A DNA stretch of 64,000 nt from Mallotus nudiflorus (taxonomy: Eukaryota > Streptophyta > Magnoliopsida > Malpighiales > Euphorbiaceae), in the NCBI GenBank assembly GCA_947683625.1, contig CANTUR010000455.1, forward strand, positions 1,320,001 through 1,384,000. Direction: 5' to 3'. The notes beneath the pieces were generated by a model. That model saw nothing but the letters and a program-made list of their open reading frames with translations, did no database searches and had not been told where the DNA came from. The position numbers and the translations under genes were made by a program. Below are positions 24,469 through 36,399 of this stretch, one piece after another (the first letter of the stretch is position 1; every line of letters begins with the position of its first letter).

Positions 24469-24471
<3 letters not shown>
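21236..24471 (+). mobile_element. Solo LTR, Tekay family 1, plus strand, 3.24 kb
   Basis: It starts TGTAATATCCCG and ends TGTTTTGGGTCGTGACA, with target duplication ATATA on both sides (21231-21235 and 24472-24476). It is inserted in a TA tract of the minus solo LTR. Landmarks are a candidate donor near 22006 (CCAGTGAGTG), the module 22925-23009, a donor near 23180 (GTGAGTTACT), the pentaloop hairpin near 23563-23581 and two GC-rich direct repeats at 23697-23790. It is close to the LTRs of element C. Confidence 0.95.
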
Positions 24472-24507
<36 letters not shown>

Positions 24508-24868
24508 GTGTGTGTGTGTATTTATCCTTATTGTATATAATATATATATACACACTTGTATATATATATATATACACACACACATACCATTATAATAAAC
24601 TTATATTTATTATAAACCCTATATATATATATTACATGTATTAGGCCTAAAAATAACAAGATTAATCTAAAACAATTTATACTTACAAAATAGTCAAATA
24701 ATAGTTAGTACTATAGGAAATATAATTCACTAAAATAATAATTACATGACCCTAACATAATAATATAGCTAGCTAATTAACAATTATTTAATATAATTTA
24801 AAATTATTACTAATAATGCAAATTCAATTATTATTTTATTTAAATAAAACATAGGGTATTACAATCAC

Positions 24869-26216
24869 CTTCCCTTCCTCCTGTCGGTCAGTCTCTCTCT
24901 CTCTCTGGAATGTCAAAATTTTAATCACATTTTCGGTGAGCTTCAGTCAAGTGCTTGGTACCTACGCGTTCCCCTCCTTCCAAGCTTCTCAAATCTATCC
25001 TCGATTCGTCGATCCACCACCCGGGTCGTTAGATATTAAGGTAAATGTAATTTGTAGTTTTGTTAGTTTTTATTAATTTTTTATCAATTGGTTGAGAATT
25101 AGGATTGGTTGTAGTTAGATGAAGTGTTATGGAGGTCGAATGCTATACAATGGTTATTTTTATATAATTTTTGGATTATATTTTTAATTATGGAAATTTT
25201 TGGTTTGGGTTACTATTCCGAGCTCGGGTATTTTGATATTTTTAATAAATACTATATACTATTTGGAGTAATGTTTGTGAAGAAAATTTTGCAAAATTAG
25301 TTATAGATTATTTATTATAATTTTTTTAGTATTATGGCAAAATTTGAATTTTTGAAGAAATTGAGTTTAATTTGATTTTTAATGTATTTGAAGTGTATGT
25401 ATAGTGATGATTCTAATTATTAGAAAGTATAGAATAAATTTTAAGAATTATTTGTAATTTTTAGCTAATATGGTTATTTTTAGAAAATAATAGAATTATA
25501 AGTTTAATTGCTATTTTTAATTTTAAATGAATTTATATTGATTTTAATATATGTATTTGAAAAATTTTGGTAATTATTCATAATTTATGTTAAATTGGTA
25601 TTTTAGTATATTTTTTGTTAATCTTAGATTAATTTTTTCAAAAATAATATAAATGTATATAAATATTTAGTTTTTAATTAATTTTATGATTTATTGATAC
25701 TTTTGGGTAATTATTATATTATTTTCAAAATTGTGATTTGTTGGTTTTTGGTTAGGCATTTGTGTAGTCTGGAGGCCCAGCCTGAGATGTGAGTTATGGA
25801 ATTGTCAGTAGTGGTTTTCACCTTGTAGGATTGACTCTACGTGGATAGAGAGATGTCCGTTTTATAGAGGAGGTTTTGTCAAATTTTTTGTAGAATTCTT
25901 GTAAAATGTAACATCGGCAATTCTAATTATTAATTAATTAGAATGGTGTCTTAGGCTATAATTCTTTATTAGTAATCTAGAATATAGAATTCGGTTCTAA
26001 TCCCTATTATATTCTTTTTCTTTAGTCGCGCTGCCAGCTGAGTTGTCAGGTCAGGTTGGGTGTAATTGTGCAAAGGAGCACATTCTACCTGTGAGTTAAT
26101 CTTATAAAATATCTGTTGTACATATTAAAAAAAATTTAGAATATTAATATAATATCATATATGGATTTGATTAAGTCATAAATGTTGTTATGCATGATTT
26201 AAATAATAATAATTAT
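24869..26216 (+). mobile_element. 5' LTR of element B, second segment, truncated
   Basis: It continues the LTR after the nested insertion, matching 31545-32905: CT-rich tract, donor GGTAAATGTAATTTG near 25039, acceptor CCTTGTAG at 25821-25828, module 25829-25909, donor CTGTGAGTTAATC near 26090. Similarity ends near 26216; about 1 kb of LTR, including the end and the primer site, is missing. Confidence 0.88.
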
Positions 26217-26321
26217 TGATTAGGTTGATAATTGTCACTTGTTATTTTTATTGTTTCTAGAATTCTGCATTTGAGTTAGTGTTCTTGTCTTGTTTTGAAT
26301 TCAGTTTTTTGTCTTTTTAGA
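26217..26321 (+). other. Leader fragment upstream of element B gag
   Basis: Corresponds to about 37430-37524 of element C. It ends in the pyrimidine-rich acceptor 'gtctttttag' directly followed by A and the gag ATG. Confidence 0.6.
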
Positions 26322-27690
26322 ATGAGGTAGAATCAGAATGCTCCTACTGCAGAAGCAACATATGATTATGATGAGGAGCAGTCCTTTTAGGATGAAGTTC
26401 TTCCCCTTACTCCTAGATGCATAGGAAGAGGTAGAGGCAGAGGTAGGCCTAAAGCAGCCATAGGTCAACGATAAAAGCAGCAGCCAGACGAGCAAGAAGC
26501 TTTAGCAGTTAATCCTGTAGCCTTCGCGGCAGGTATAACAAGAATAAATCAAGGCTTGGCAGCACTTAACCAAGCAATGCCCCTAGTCCAACAAATGCTT
26601 TAGTAGAGAAACTAAGGGATGTCGGATGTTGATACGACTTTGCTATACTCTAGAGTCAGATAGATTTCCTTTGATGGCATAGGTAATGCCTTAGACTTCA
26701 TAAACACCATCAAGTCCAAAACTAGGACTGGATACACTGACTATCAATGGATTATGATTGTGGAGTTATCTATAATAGCTGCAACTCAAGATTGGTTTAT
26801 GCAGTCCATCCAGCCATACATGACCACAATGACTTAGTAGGATTTTAAGGAGCATTTTTTGAGATTCTTCTTCCCAGCTTCTATGAGAGATAGCTACATA
26901 TGGCAGTTACTGTATATAGATAGAGGAGATCAATCAGTTAAGGACTACATTCATGAGTTCTTTAGGTTGTCACGTCATGCCGAGGATATGAGGAAAAATG
27001 AGAGGAGAGTAGTTGAGTTATTTATGACAAGGTTAGGCCCAGTTTATGTTGGTATTCAAACTGAGGATAGGAGGATTGAGAGTGTCATTGAGGAGGCTAG
27101 ACAGTTGGAGAGATGCAACATACGACATGGCATAATTCTAGATCCTTATTTGAGCACACCTCAGCCAATTTTTCATTTGGGTAGTACTAAGGAGCATAGT
27201 GGTACTTTTTAGTGTTAGAGAGGTCAGAGAGTACATAGATTTAGAAGGCATAACTGCAGACATGGTGGACCTATCTGATTTAGACTAGGAGCAAGTAGTA
27301 GCAGCGGACAGAGTTTTTGCGATGACAGTTTTGGCTCAGGGCCCAGTGCATGTCCTATATATGGACAGGTACATCAAGGCCTTTGTCACTTACCGTCAGG
27401 AGCTTGCTATAGGTGTGGTCAGGTTGGGAATTTTGCAAGATCCTACCCTAATATTGGTTATCAGCAGGCATATCCTTTAGGATCATCATCTTTAGTAGCT
27501 CAGCCAGTGTAGTAAACCTCTTAGTATTATGCACCAGCATATCCTCAGCAGGATGGTACTTAGTGTATGGGCCAGTAAGGCTAAGGTTTTGGAGGTAGAT
27601 TCAAAGGACGACCTAGTGGCAAAGGATTTGTATAGTCATCCACCTCTCAATAGGCAGGCCAAGGGTAGGCCAGAGTCTTTACCTTGACTC
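26322..27690 (+). pseudogene. gag: Element B gag (broken)
   Basis: The ATG at 26322 opens with Met-Arg then TAG, followed by an acidic segment with Asp-Glu-Val and an Arg-Gly block as in C. The capsid core reads 'YQWIMIVELS', '...QDWFMQSIQPYM' and an open piece from 26859 to 27212 ('...VKDYIHEFFRLSRHAEDM'). The knuckle near 27410-27450 is decayed: C-x2-C is present, but His is Asn and the last Cys is Tyr. The product would form virus-like particles around the element RNA. Many stops are TAG. Confidence 0.8.
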
Positions 27691-27699
27691 CATAGGATG

Positions 27700-28155
27700 C
27701 TTCAGCATCCAACATAATTATGGAAGGTACTCTTTTAGTCTGTTACTATGATGCTAGAGCATTGTTTGATTTAGGAGTAACACATTCCTTCATATCTCCT
27801 GTGTTTGCTTTTAAGTCAGGATGGCATCCATCCTAATTGTGAGTTCCCTTATCTATAACAACTCCCCTTAGTGATGAGTTGGAAATGGATGTAGTCTTTT
27901 AAGCTTGTCCAGTGATGATAGAGAGTAGAGAGTTGCTGGTCGACTTAGTCTTATTGGATGTGATTGAGTTTGATGTGATTCTAGGAATGGACTGGTTGGC
28001 TCAGCATTATGCTTCAGTAGAATGTCGAGAGAAGGAAGTGATTTTTAGAATCCCAAATGAAGAGGAATTCAAATTCAGAGGTGACAGAAGCTCCATGCCT
28101 CAGAATCTTATATCTGCTATAACAGCTAGAAAGATGTTTAGAAGAGGTTGTTAAG
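27700..28155 (+). pseudogene. pol: Element B aspartic protease (broken)
   Basis: The active-site segment reads Leu-Phe-Asp-Leu-Gly-Val-Thr-His-Ser-Phe near 27755-27790, so the catalytic Asp stays but the D-(S/T)-G is altered. The open piece 27912-28154 carries 'FDVILGMDWLAQHY', the flap and second landmark of gypsy proteases, then 'EEFKFRGDRSS'. TAG codons at 27693-27695, at the gag-protease joint, and TAA codons at 27834-27836 and 28153-28155 break it. Confidence 0.8.
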
Positions 28156-29010
28156 GCTATGTAGCTATAGTAAGAGATGTAGAAGTAGATAAGAGAGCAG
28201 TTGAGAATGTGCCAATAGTGTGTGAATTTCTAGATGTTTTTCTTAAAGAACTACCAGGATTGCCTCTAGACAGAGAAATAGAATTCTGTATTGATTTTGT
28301 ACCTGGTATAGATCCTATTTCTATGCCACCTTATAAAATGGCACTAATTAAGTTGCAAGAGCTTAGAGAGCAGTTGCAAGAGTTGCTCGATAAGGATTTT
28401 ATCAGACCTAGTACATCACTTTAGGGTGCTCCAGTATTATTCGTGAAGAAGAAAGATGGTACTTTTTAATTTTATATGGACTACAGACAATTGAACAAAG
28501 TCATTATAAAAAATAAATATCCACTCCCGAGGATTGATGATTTATTTAATAAACTTTAAGGAGCTCAATGTTTCTCCAAGATCGACTTGAGGTCAGGATA
28601 TCATCAGTTGAGGATAAGAAGTGAAGATGTACCCAAGATAACATTTCAAACGATATATGGCCATTATGAATTTTTGATGATGTCCTTTAGGTTAACGAAT
28701 GTGCTAGCAGCCTTTATGGACTTGATGAATAGGGTGTTTAGGCCATTCTTAGATCGATTTATTGTAATCTTCATTAATGATATCTTAGTGTATTCCAGAA
28801 TTAAAGCAGAGTATGTGATGCACTTGAGAATGGTGCTTCAGACTTTGAGAGAGCACCAGTTGTATGCTAAATTCTCTAAATGTGAATTTAGTTGGATTAA
28901 GTGGAATTCTTAGGCCACGTAGTATTTATAAAGGGCATACAAGTTAATCCTAAGAAGATAGAAGCTATTATAGAGTGGCTAAGACCCAAAACTGTTAGAG
29001 AAGTAAGAAG
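28156..29010 (+). pseudogene. pol: Element B reverse transcriptase (broken)
   Basis: Motifs in order: 'EFCIDFVPGIDPISMPPY', a TAG in place of Trp at 28422-28424, 'APVLFVKKKDG', 'DYRQLNKV', 'DLRSGYHQLRI' (28584-28616), 'YGHYEFLMMSF' and the catalytic box 'FINDILVYS' near 28770-28796. The first catalytic Asp of the box is Asn, so the enzyme would be dead even without the stops. A frameshift follows near 28900. Confidence 0.88.
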
Positions 29011-29099
29011 TTTTATGGGTAGTAGGCTACTATAAGAGATTTATAAAGGATTTCTCCAAGATTATCATAACTTTAACAAGGTTAACCCAGAAGAGTGCT

Positions 29100-29570
29100 A
29101 AGTTTGTATGGATTGACAGATGTGAAGAGCACTTTCAATTACTTAAGGACTTATTGACTTTAGCTCTAATGTTGACTTTACCCTCTAGAAATAAAGGGTA
29201 TATGGTGTATTGTGATGCTTCTAGGGTAGGATTAGGATGTGTGTTGATGCAAGATGGTAGAGTAGTTGCTTATGCTTTACGAAAGTTGAAGAAGCATGAA
29301 CAAAATTATCCTACTCATGATTTGAAAATGGCAGCCGTAATGTTTGCTTTGAAGATTTGGAGGCATTACTTGTATGGTGTAACTTCTAAAATCTACATCG
29401 ACCATAAAAGCTTAAAGTACATCTTCTAGCAGAGGGACTTAAACTTGAGGCAGAGGAGATGGATGGAACTCTTGAAGGATTATGATTGCTTAATTATTTA
29501 CCATCCAAGTAAGGCAAATGTAGTAGCAGACACGTTGAGAAGAAAGTCAGCAGGTAGCCTTGCCCATATT
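29100..29570 (+). pseudogene. pol: Element B RNase H (broken)
   Basis: Two open pieces, 29154-29429 and 29445-29630, with 'YMVYCDASRVGLGCVL', 'KKHEQNYPTHDLKMAAV', 'IYIDHKSLKYIF' and 'YHPSKANVVADTLRRKS'. These are the four catalytic positions of the gypsy RNase H. A TAG at 29427-29429 separates the pieces. Confidence 0.85.
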
Positions 29571-29759
29571 AGCATTGAAAGGAGGTTGATCATTCAAGAG
29601 TTGCACGAGCTTATTGATCAAAGGTTGTAATTGAAAGTAACCCAAAAGTGTCTTTTAGCTTAATTCAGAGTATTGTGAATGTACTTGGATCGAGTTAGGG
29701 TAGCTCAGAGAAGGGACCTATAGTTGTAGAGAATTATGTTTGAAGTGCAATAAGGTCAG

Positions 29760-30640
29760 TGTAGAGATTTTATGTTTGACAGTGAGGGTGTTCTATATAA
29801 GGGCACTAGGATATTTGTGCCAGATATGGAAGATCTAAGGAAAAAGGTTATGAAAGAGGCACATTTTTTTGCTTACAGTATCTATCTAGGTTCTACCAAG
29901 ATGTATTATGACTTGAAAGATACATATTAGTGGAATGGAATGAAGAAGGATGTTATTGAATTCGTATCCAGGTGTCTCACTTATTAGCAAGTGAAGTTAG
30001 AACATCAGAGGCCCTTGGGATTATTGCAATAGTTGCCTATCCTTGAATGGAAATGGGACATGATTATTATGGATTTTATAACTGGATTGCCTCATACAAC
30101 TGGAGGTTATGATGCTATTTGGGTGATAGTTGATAGGCTAACCAAGTCAATGCACTTTTTGTCGATCAAAAAGACATAATCCATTAACAGATTGGCAAAA
30201 TTGTATGTTAATAGAATTATTTGCCTCCATAAGGTACCAGTAAGTATAGTATCCAACAGAGGAGCCACTTTCACTTTAGTCTTTTAATAAGAATTGCACA
30301 AGGCTCTGGGTACTAAACTTGATTCCAGCAACGCATTTCATCCTCAGACAGATAGTTAGTCAGAAAGGACTATTCAAACATTAGAGGATATGTTGAGGAT
30401 GTATGTGATGGACTTTGGTGGTCTATGGGATTCATACTTGCCATTGATTGAATTTTCATATAACAACAGTTATCATATGAGTATCGAGATGGCACCATAT
30501 GAAGCACTATATGGTATGAAGTATAGATTGCCTTTGTGCTGGGAAACTGGAGAAAGACAACTAATAGGACCAGAGTTAGTGCAAGTAACTTCTAAGAAGG
30601 TTCCTATCATCCAGTAGATATTAAAGACAACTTTTAGTAG
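29760..30640 (+). pseudogene. pol: Element B integrase (broken, central Asp is Asn)
   Basis: The zinc-binding HHCC region is damaged by TAG codons near 29928 and 29982. The catalytic core reads 'MDFITGLP' (first Asp), then 'SIVSNRGATF', where the second Asp of the DD35E triad is Asn, then 'HPQTDS' and 'SERTIQTLEDML' with the Glu. The last part is open from 30390 to 30617 ('LIEFSYNNSYH...APYEALYG'). The enzyme would insert the DNA copy into the host genome. Element D has the same Asp-to-Asn change. Confidence 0.85.
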
Positions 30641-30659
30641 ACAGAAGAGCTATGCGGAC

Positions 30660-31100
30660 CCAAGGAGGAAGGATGTATCCTTTTTCATTGGAGATATGGT
30701 ATCTTCAATGAAAAGGGTGATGATATTTGGTAAGACGGGTAAGTTAGCTCTTAGATATATTGGACCATTCGAGATTTGATCAAGAGTGGGTGAAGTGGCT
30801 TATAGGCTAGTGTTGCCACCAAAATTATCAAGTATTCACCCAATGTTCCATGTATCGATGTTGAGGAAGTACATTCCTGACCCTTCTTATGTTCTCCAGC
30901 CTCAAATAGTAGAGCTTAGTGAAGATTTGTCTTATAAGGAGTATCCTGTAGCAATTATGGATCGCCAAGTTCGTCAGCTTCTCATTAAGGAGATTCCCGT
31001 GGTGAGAGTGCTGTGGACCAACCATATAGTTGAGGACTGTACGTAGGAGGTTGAGACAGTGATGCGGGGGACATACCCTTACCTTTTTATTTAGTGAAAA
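30660..31100 (+). pseudogene. pol: Element B GPY/F region and chromodomain
   Basis: 'KLALRYIGPFEI' then TGA, '...VAYRLVLPP', 'HPMFHVSMLRKYIPD', and a chromodomain-like end 'YPVAIMDRQVRQL...IPVVRVLWTNH...EDCT', then TAG in place of Trp, and '...GTYPYLF'. The open piece is 30786-31046. Chromodomains of Tekay-type elements direct integration to heterochromatin; the aromatic cage is hard to judge here. Confidence 0.8.
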
Positions 31101-31146
31101 CTTTGTATTTCTTTTATTTGTTTTAAAATTCGAGGAAGAATTTTCA

Positions 31147-31160
31147 TAAGGAGGGGAGAT
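31147..31160 (+). promoter_or_regulatory. Polypurine tract of element B
   Basis: AAGGAGGGGAGA immediately before the 3' LTR start at 31161, the expected plus-strand primer. Confidence 0.85.
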
Positions 31161-31312
31161 TGTAACATTTTGAATTTTTACTATTAATTAAATTAAATTA
31201 TGGACTTTTGAGTTAAATATTATTTTTAATTAGTTTATTTTAAATAAATATTTAATTAGGTATTTTGGCATTTTGAGAAAATTATATGAATGTATGTGTG
31301 TGTGTATATGTA

Positions 31313-31356
<44 letters not shown>

Positions 31357-33915
31357 AAGAGAATGTGACTTTTAGGCAAGAGTAGTAGGCCATTTTCTTC
31401 TTCTTCTTCCTCTCTTCATTTCATGGTTTTCTTTCCTTCTCTACCAAATCACCTTCGCCCAACCAAACCCACTTCAACCACCAATCACCACCATGGACGA
31501 GCCCGGATGACGACCGGACCACCTTTAGCTAGCCGGATGACCTCCTTTTCCTCTTGTCAGTCAGTCTCTCTCTCTCTCTCTCTCTCTTAACTGTTAAAAT
31601 TTTGGTCACGTTTTCAACGAGCTTCAGTCAAGTGCTTAGTACCTACGCGTTCCTCTCCTTCCAAGCTTCTCAAATCTATCCTCGATTCGTCGATCCACCA
31701 CCCTGGTTGTTAGATATCGAGGTAAATGTAATTTGTAGTTTTGTTAATTTTTGTTAATTTTTGGTCAATTGGTTGAGAATTAGGATTGGTTGTAGTTAGA
31801 TGAAGTGTTTTGGAAGTCAAATACTATACAATGGTTATGTTTATATAATTTTTGGATTTTATTTTTAATTATGGAAATTTTTGGTTCGGGTTACTATTCT
31901 GAGCCTGGGTAATTTGATATTTTTAATAAATACTATACACTATTTGGAGTAATGTTTGTGAAGAAAATTTTGTAAAATTAGCTATAGATTATTTATTATA
32001 ATTCTTTTAGTATTATGCCAAAATTTGAATCTTAGAGGAAATTGAGTTTAATTTGTTTTTTAATATATTTGAAGTAAATTGGTATGTATAATGATGATTC
32101 TAATTATTAGAAAGTATAGAATAATTTTTAAGAATTATTTGTAATTTTTAGCTAATATGGTTATTTTCGAAAAATAATAGAATTATAAGTTTAATTGCTA
32201 TTTTTAAGTTTAAATGGATTTATATTGATTTTAATATATGTATTTGAAGAATTTCGGTAATTATTCATAATTTATGTTAAATTGGTATTTTAGTATATTT
32301 TTGTTAATCTTAGATTAATTTTTTTCGGAAATAATATAAACATATATAAATATTTAGTTTTTAATTAATTTTATGATTTATTGATATTTTGGGATAATTA
32401 TTATATTATTTTAAAAATTGTGATTTGTTGGTTCTCGGTTGGGCATTTGTGTAGTCTGGAAACCCAACCTGAGATGTGAGTTGTGGAATTGTTAGTAATG
32501 GTTTTCCCCTTGTAGGATTGACTCTACGTGGGTAGAGGGATATCCGTTTTATGGAGGAGGTTTTGCCAAATTTTTGATAGAATTATCGTAAAATGTGACA
32601 TCAACGGTTCTAATTATTAATTAATTAGAATGATGTCTTAGGCTAGAATTCTTTCTTAGTAATCTAGAATATAGAATTCGGTTCTAATCCCTATTATATT
32701 CTTTTTCTTTAGCCACGCTGCCAGCCAAGTCATTAGGTCAGAGTCAGGTGCGACTACACGGAGGAGCGCATTCTACCTGTGAGTTAATCTTATAAAATGT
32801 CTATTGTGCATATAAAAAAAATTAGAATATTAATATAATATCATATATGGATTTGATTAAGTCATAAATGTTGATATGCATGATTTAAATAATAATTATT
32901 ATTGAAATTATGGTAGAAAAATGCATTAGCTGTTTGATTATTTTATTTCATTTTATTATATAATTTTATGCACATTTTGAAAAAATTGGTAGAACGTGCC
33001 ACCTAGTGGGTATCACTAGGATTGAGTGTACACCAGTAGTGATCGGGATTATGGCCATTGTATGAGATATGTAATTGTGAGCCCTAGTCGAGCTTGCTCT
33101 TTAGGTTGGTTAATATTTATTGGTTGGACCCTGGTCGAGCTTGCTCTTTGGGCACTAATAAATATTTTTGGTTTAAGAAATTGATTGTGGTTGGACCCTG
33201 GCAGAAGCTTTGCTCTCTAGGACTGACAGTCATTTGGATATAAGAGAGCCGAAAGGCTAGTACAATTGAGGTTTAAGGTTCTACCATAATTTCCATTAAA
33301 AGATTTATATTAAATAGCTTTATTGAGTGTTATTTTATACAAGCATCTATACTAGAAAAATTTTTGGTTTTGGAAGTGATTTGTATACAGGTATATTTTA
33401 TGAAATAAAATATTTTGATAATATGAAGTTTTAATATAATAAAGAAAATCTAAATGATTTTGTTTTCAAAGGGTTTTAAATAATGAGTCTTAAAACCAAC
33501 ATGCATTTTATAAAATTAATTCACTCAGTGAGGTCTGATTCCCCTCAACCATTTTTTTTTCAGGAGTTTGATTTCCATTCCATTTCTCTATGCTAGATTT
33601 CCTCTTCTCTAGCTTTACTGTGTAGGTCTATTTGATATTATCCTGTAATTGTAATATTTGAACACTGCAGTAGTAGTAGTAAAATTGTTTCGGATATTCT
33701 GCATTATGAATTTTATTGTAATAATATTTTGTATGAATATTTTGTATTGTATGATGATATGTTTATTTTATATATGTATGGAAGTTTGTTTTGAAATTTA
33801 TTGTCATTTAATTTTCCTTATTTTTTTTCTTTAAGGCTTACTATGGATTTCGATAGTTTTATGCTTTCTCATTTCCTAGTGCTGGTCACGTGCCTTTTGG
33901 GTTCGGATTGTGACA
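31161..33915 (+). mobile_element. 3' LTR of element B, 2.75 kb
   Basis: TGTAACATTTTG to TTCGGATTGTGACA. It has a TA run ending TATATAAG (31316-31355), which probably serves as TATA box, then 'gaatgtgacttttagg', a CT-rich tract, donor GAGGTAAAT near 31720, acceptor CCTTGTAG at 32508-32515, the module 32516-32596, donor CCTGTGAGTTA near 32778, pentaloop hairpin 33002-33020, repeated 'gaccctggtcgagcttgctctt' units at 33080-33215, the block 'aattcactcagtgagg', and acceptors near 33562 and 33835. Confidence 0.92.
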
Positions 33916-34039
33916 TAATTAGACACACACAAGCTCATATGCAAATATAGGGCTACTTATAATAACATCCTTAAGGTTTGACCTATTATAATCATAAGTC
34001 CTTACGGTAAGGATATAACATCTCTGAAAATTTACTCTG
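33916..34039. other. Short spacer between element B and the split foldback element
   Basis: 124 bp with a small palindrome TCCTTACGGTAAGGA near 33999-34013. Nothing else seen. Confidence 0.5.
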
Positions 34040-34603
34040 TTAAACTATTATATCCTTACTATTTAATTTTCCCTTAAATAAATTGTAATATCCCGTGTTT
34101 TTAAAATATTTTTACACTGTACCGGGATATATAGTGTTAATAAATTTCTATATATTATATGATATTTTTATGAGTTGTTATGTATTTAAAACCTATTTTT
34201 ATTATTGTGTATTATTTATAGTGTTTTACGTAAAATTTTCCCGGGACTTGCATTTTCGGAGAAATTTTCACGTAAATAATTTATTATTAATTATTTTAAA
34301 TATATTTTCAAACTTGCATGAACTCATGCCTATTTTTTAAAATACTAAATAAAGCCTATGTGTGTGTATATTTATTTAATTAGGGTTTAATATATTATCC
34401 TAATATTTTATTATTTATTTATTATTATTTAATTATTTTATTTATTATTAAATTATTAAAATTATTTATTTATTTTATTTTTCTTTTTTCTTTTTTCTTT
34501 ATTTTTCTTCTTTTTCTTTTTTTTTTTCTTTTTTTTTCTTTTCTTTTCTTTTTCTTTTCTTTCTTTTTCTTTTTTTCTTCTTCTTCTTCTTCTTTCTTTC
34601 TCC

Positions 34604-34842
34604 CTCCCGTGCGCCCGACCACCACCCATCCCCCACCGCCTGCAACTTCTGATTTCTGATAATCGGTGTGCCGCCAGGAGCTCCACCTTCCTCAGCCAGC
34701 TGCTCCGCCGCCCCCAACTCCCTTCCCCGGCGCCGGCAGCCCCTGTTTTCCCTTTTTGGCCGAAAATCTTCCCTTTGCCGTTTCTTCCTCCTCCGGCCAC
34801 CGTTTTCGACACCACCTGTCTCTTTCTTCTCCTTGAGCTCCG
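34604..34842 (+). other. Candidate exon 1 (transcribed leader) in element C LTR
   Basis: A GC-rich block after the pyrimidine tract, ending ...TTGAGCTCCG|GTGAGTG. A donor of the same type ends the matching block in every LTR examined: 10384-14250, 18149-24863, 21236-24471, both B LTRs (GAG|GTAAAT), 42943-46077, the 3' LTR of C, and both D LTRs. The 5' edge is not defined by sequence. A 68-codon open frame across it is not conserved between LTRs, so I treat the block as untranslated. Confidence 0.55.
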
Positions 34843-35770
34843 GTGAGTGTGATTTTAGCTTTGGTTTGAACTAAAATGGTCTAGATTTGCTTAGGTTTCA
34901 AATTTTCAATTTCGGTCATATTAGGGTTTTTGATTTTTTTTGAGCTTTGAATTGATTGATTCATGGAAACTCCCTTCACAAATGTTGATCCTAGTAGCTT
35001 AATCTACATGTATGAATTTTTGTGGAATTTTTGGAGATTTTTTGGATTTTTGGGTATTTTTGAATATTTAATATTATTTTCTAATTTTCGGAAATTAATT
35101 ATTTAAATTATTAAATTGGATTTTATGGTTAAATTAGGTGTTGAAATGAATTATAGGAATTTATTTGGAATTTTTATGAATTTCTAAGTATTTATTTTGA
35201 ATTATTGAATTTTATGTGATTTTGAGAAATTAGGGTTAATTATGTTTTTAATTGAATTTAATTGGTTAATTGGGTTTAATTATTGATATTATTGATAAAT
35301 ATGTTGAGAAAATTAATTTTGGATAATTATACTATTTTTGGTGAATTTTTAAAGTAATTTAAGTATATTTATATATATAGGGGTATTTTGGTAATTTTAC
35401 CCTAAATTGGCTAAAAATGTAATTTAATTGGTTTTAATAGTTATTTAAAGTATAAAAATGATTTCTACAAATTATTTAGTATTTTTAACTAATTAAAACT
35501 ATTTTTCGTGAATTATTTTCAATTATATATATATAATATATACGGTTTTTCAAATAAAATGAGTTTTATCGGTTTTTACAGTGTTTTAAGGTTAATTATG
35601 TAATTTCTACTTATAAAATGAATTTCTATGTTGTAAGGATATTTTTGGTATTTTCAGAATTATTCTGTGTTTGTGGACCCCGGTCGGTAAATTGTAGTCT
35701 GGAGTCCGACCGTGGGATTTTGATTGTGGATTTGTGTTGAGCCTATTTTTCGAAGTGTATTTCTTTGCAG

Positions 35771-36023
35771 GGTCGGCTCTACTCTTTTGAGTAGAGAGAT
35801 GTCCGTTTTACAGGGGAGGTTCTGTCGAATTTTTGGTAGAATTCTCGTAAAACGTGATATCCGGTCGAACCCTAATTCCTGATTCTGTGTTTAATACTCT
35901 AGATCGAATTCTAGAATTTCTATTAGGTTTATTCTAATGTCTATCGTTATTTGTTTGTTAGTTACGCCGAGACCGAGGGCTAGTGGACTAGGCCCGTCGG
36001 ACCCGTCTCGTGGAGCGCACTAG
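35771..36023 (+). other. Candidate exon 2 with two-hairpin module
   Basis: Preceded by acceptor TTTCTTTGCAG (AG at 35769-35770) and followed by donor ACTAG|GTGAGTTA (36021-36029). Inside are hairpin CTCTACTC-TTTT-GAGTAGAG (35777-35796) and the arms CGTTTTAC (35804-35811) and GTAAAACG (35847-35854), with inner TTCT/AGAA pairing. The island is recognisable in all LTR families here, including B and D whose surrounding sequence has diverged. Confidence 0.6.
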
Positions 36024-36399
36024 GTGAGTTACTATACTATATATATATGCTTAGGATGCATGATTTTAGAAATATATGTTTTATTTTGATTAAATTGCAT
36101 AAATAACGTGATTTTTATTTAAGTATATTTTTGGTTTATTTTTGGTATATATTAAATTATATACATGTTTTGTAAATAAAATATATTTAAAATGTTTTTA
36201 AATATATTTCAAACTTAATTTATAATTTGATTGAATTCATTTGACATATATATACTCGAAATATACCTGGTTTACTTTTGGTATATTTCCGGTATATATA
36301 TGGTTTATGTTGTTATTTTATTGAACTTCATGCATCATTTATTTTTGTGAATGAATGTTTTATATTATTAATGATGAAGGATATCAATAGAACGTGCTA

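Noticed and set aside
34462..34815. Lysine-rich minus-strand open frame
   Set aside because: Translation of the pyrimidine tract in the LTR of C; the same artefact occurs at 42709-43002.
34668..34874. 68-codon open frame in the candidate first exon
   Set aside because: Frame and start are not kept in the other LTRs, and it runs across the conserved donor site.
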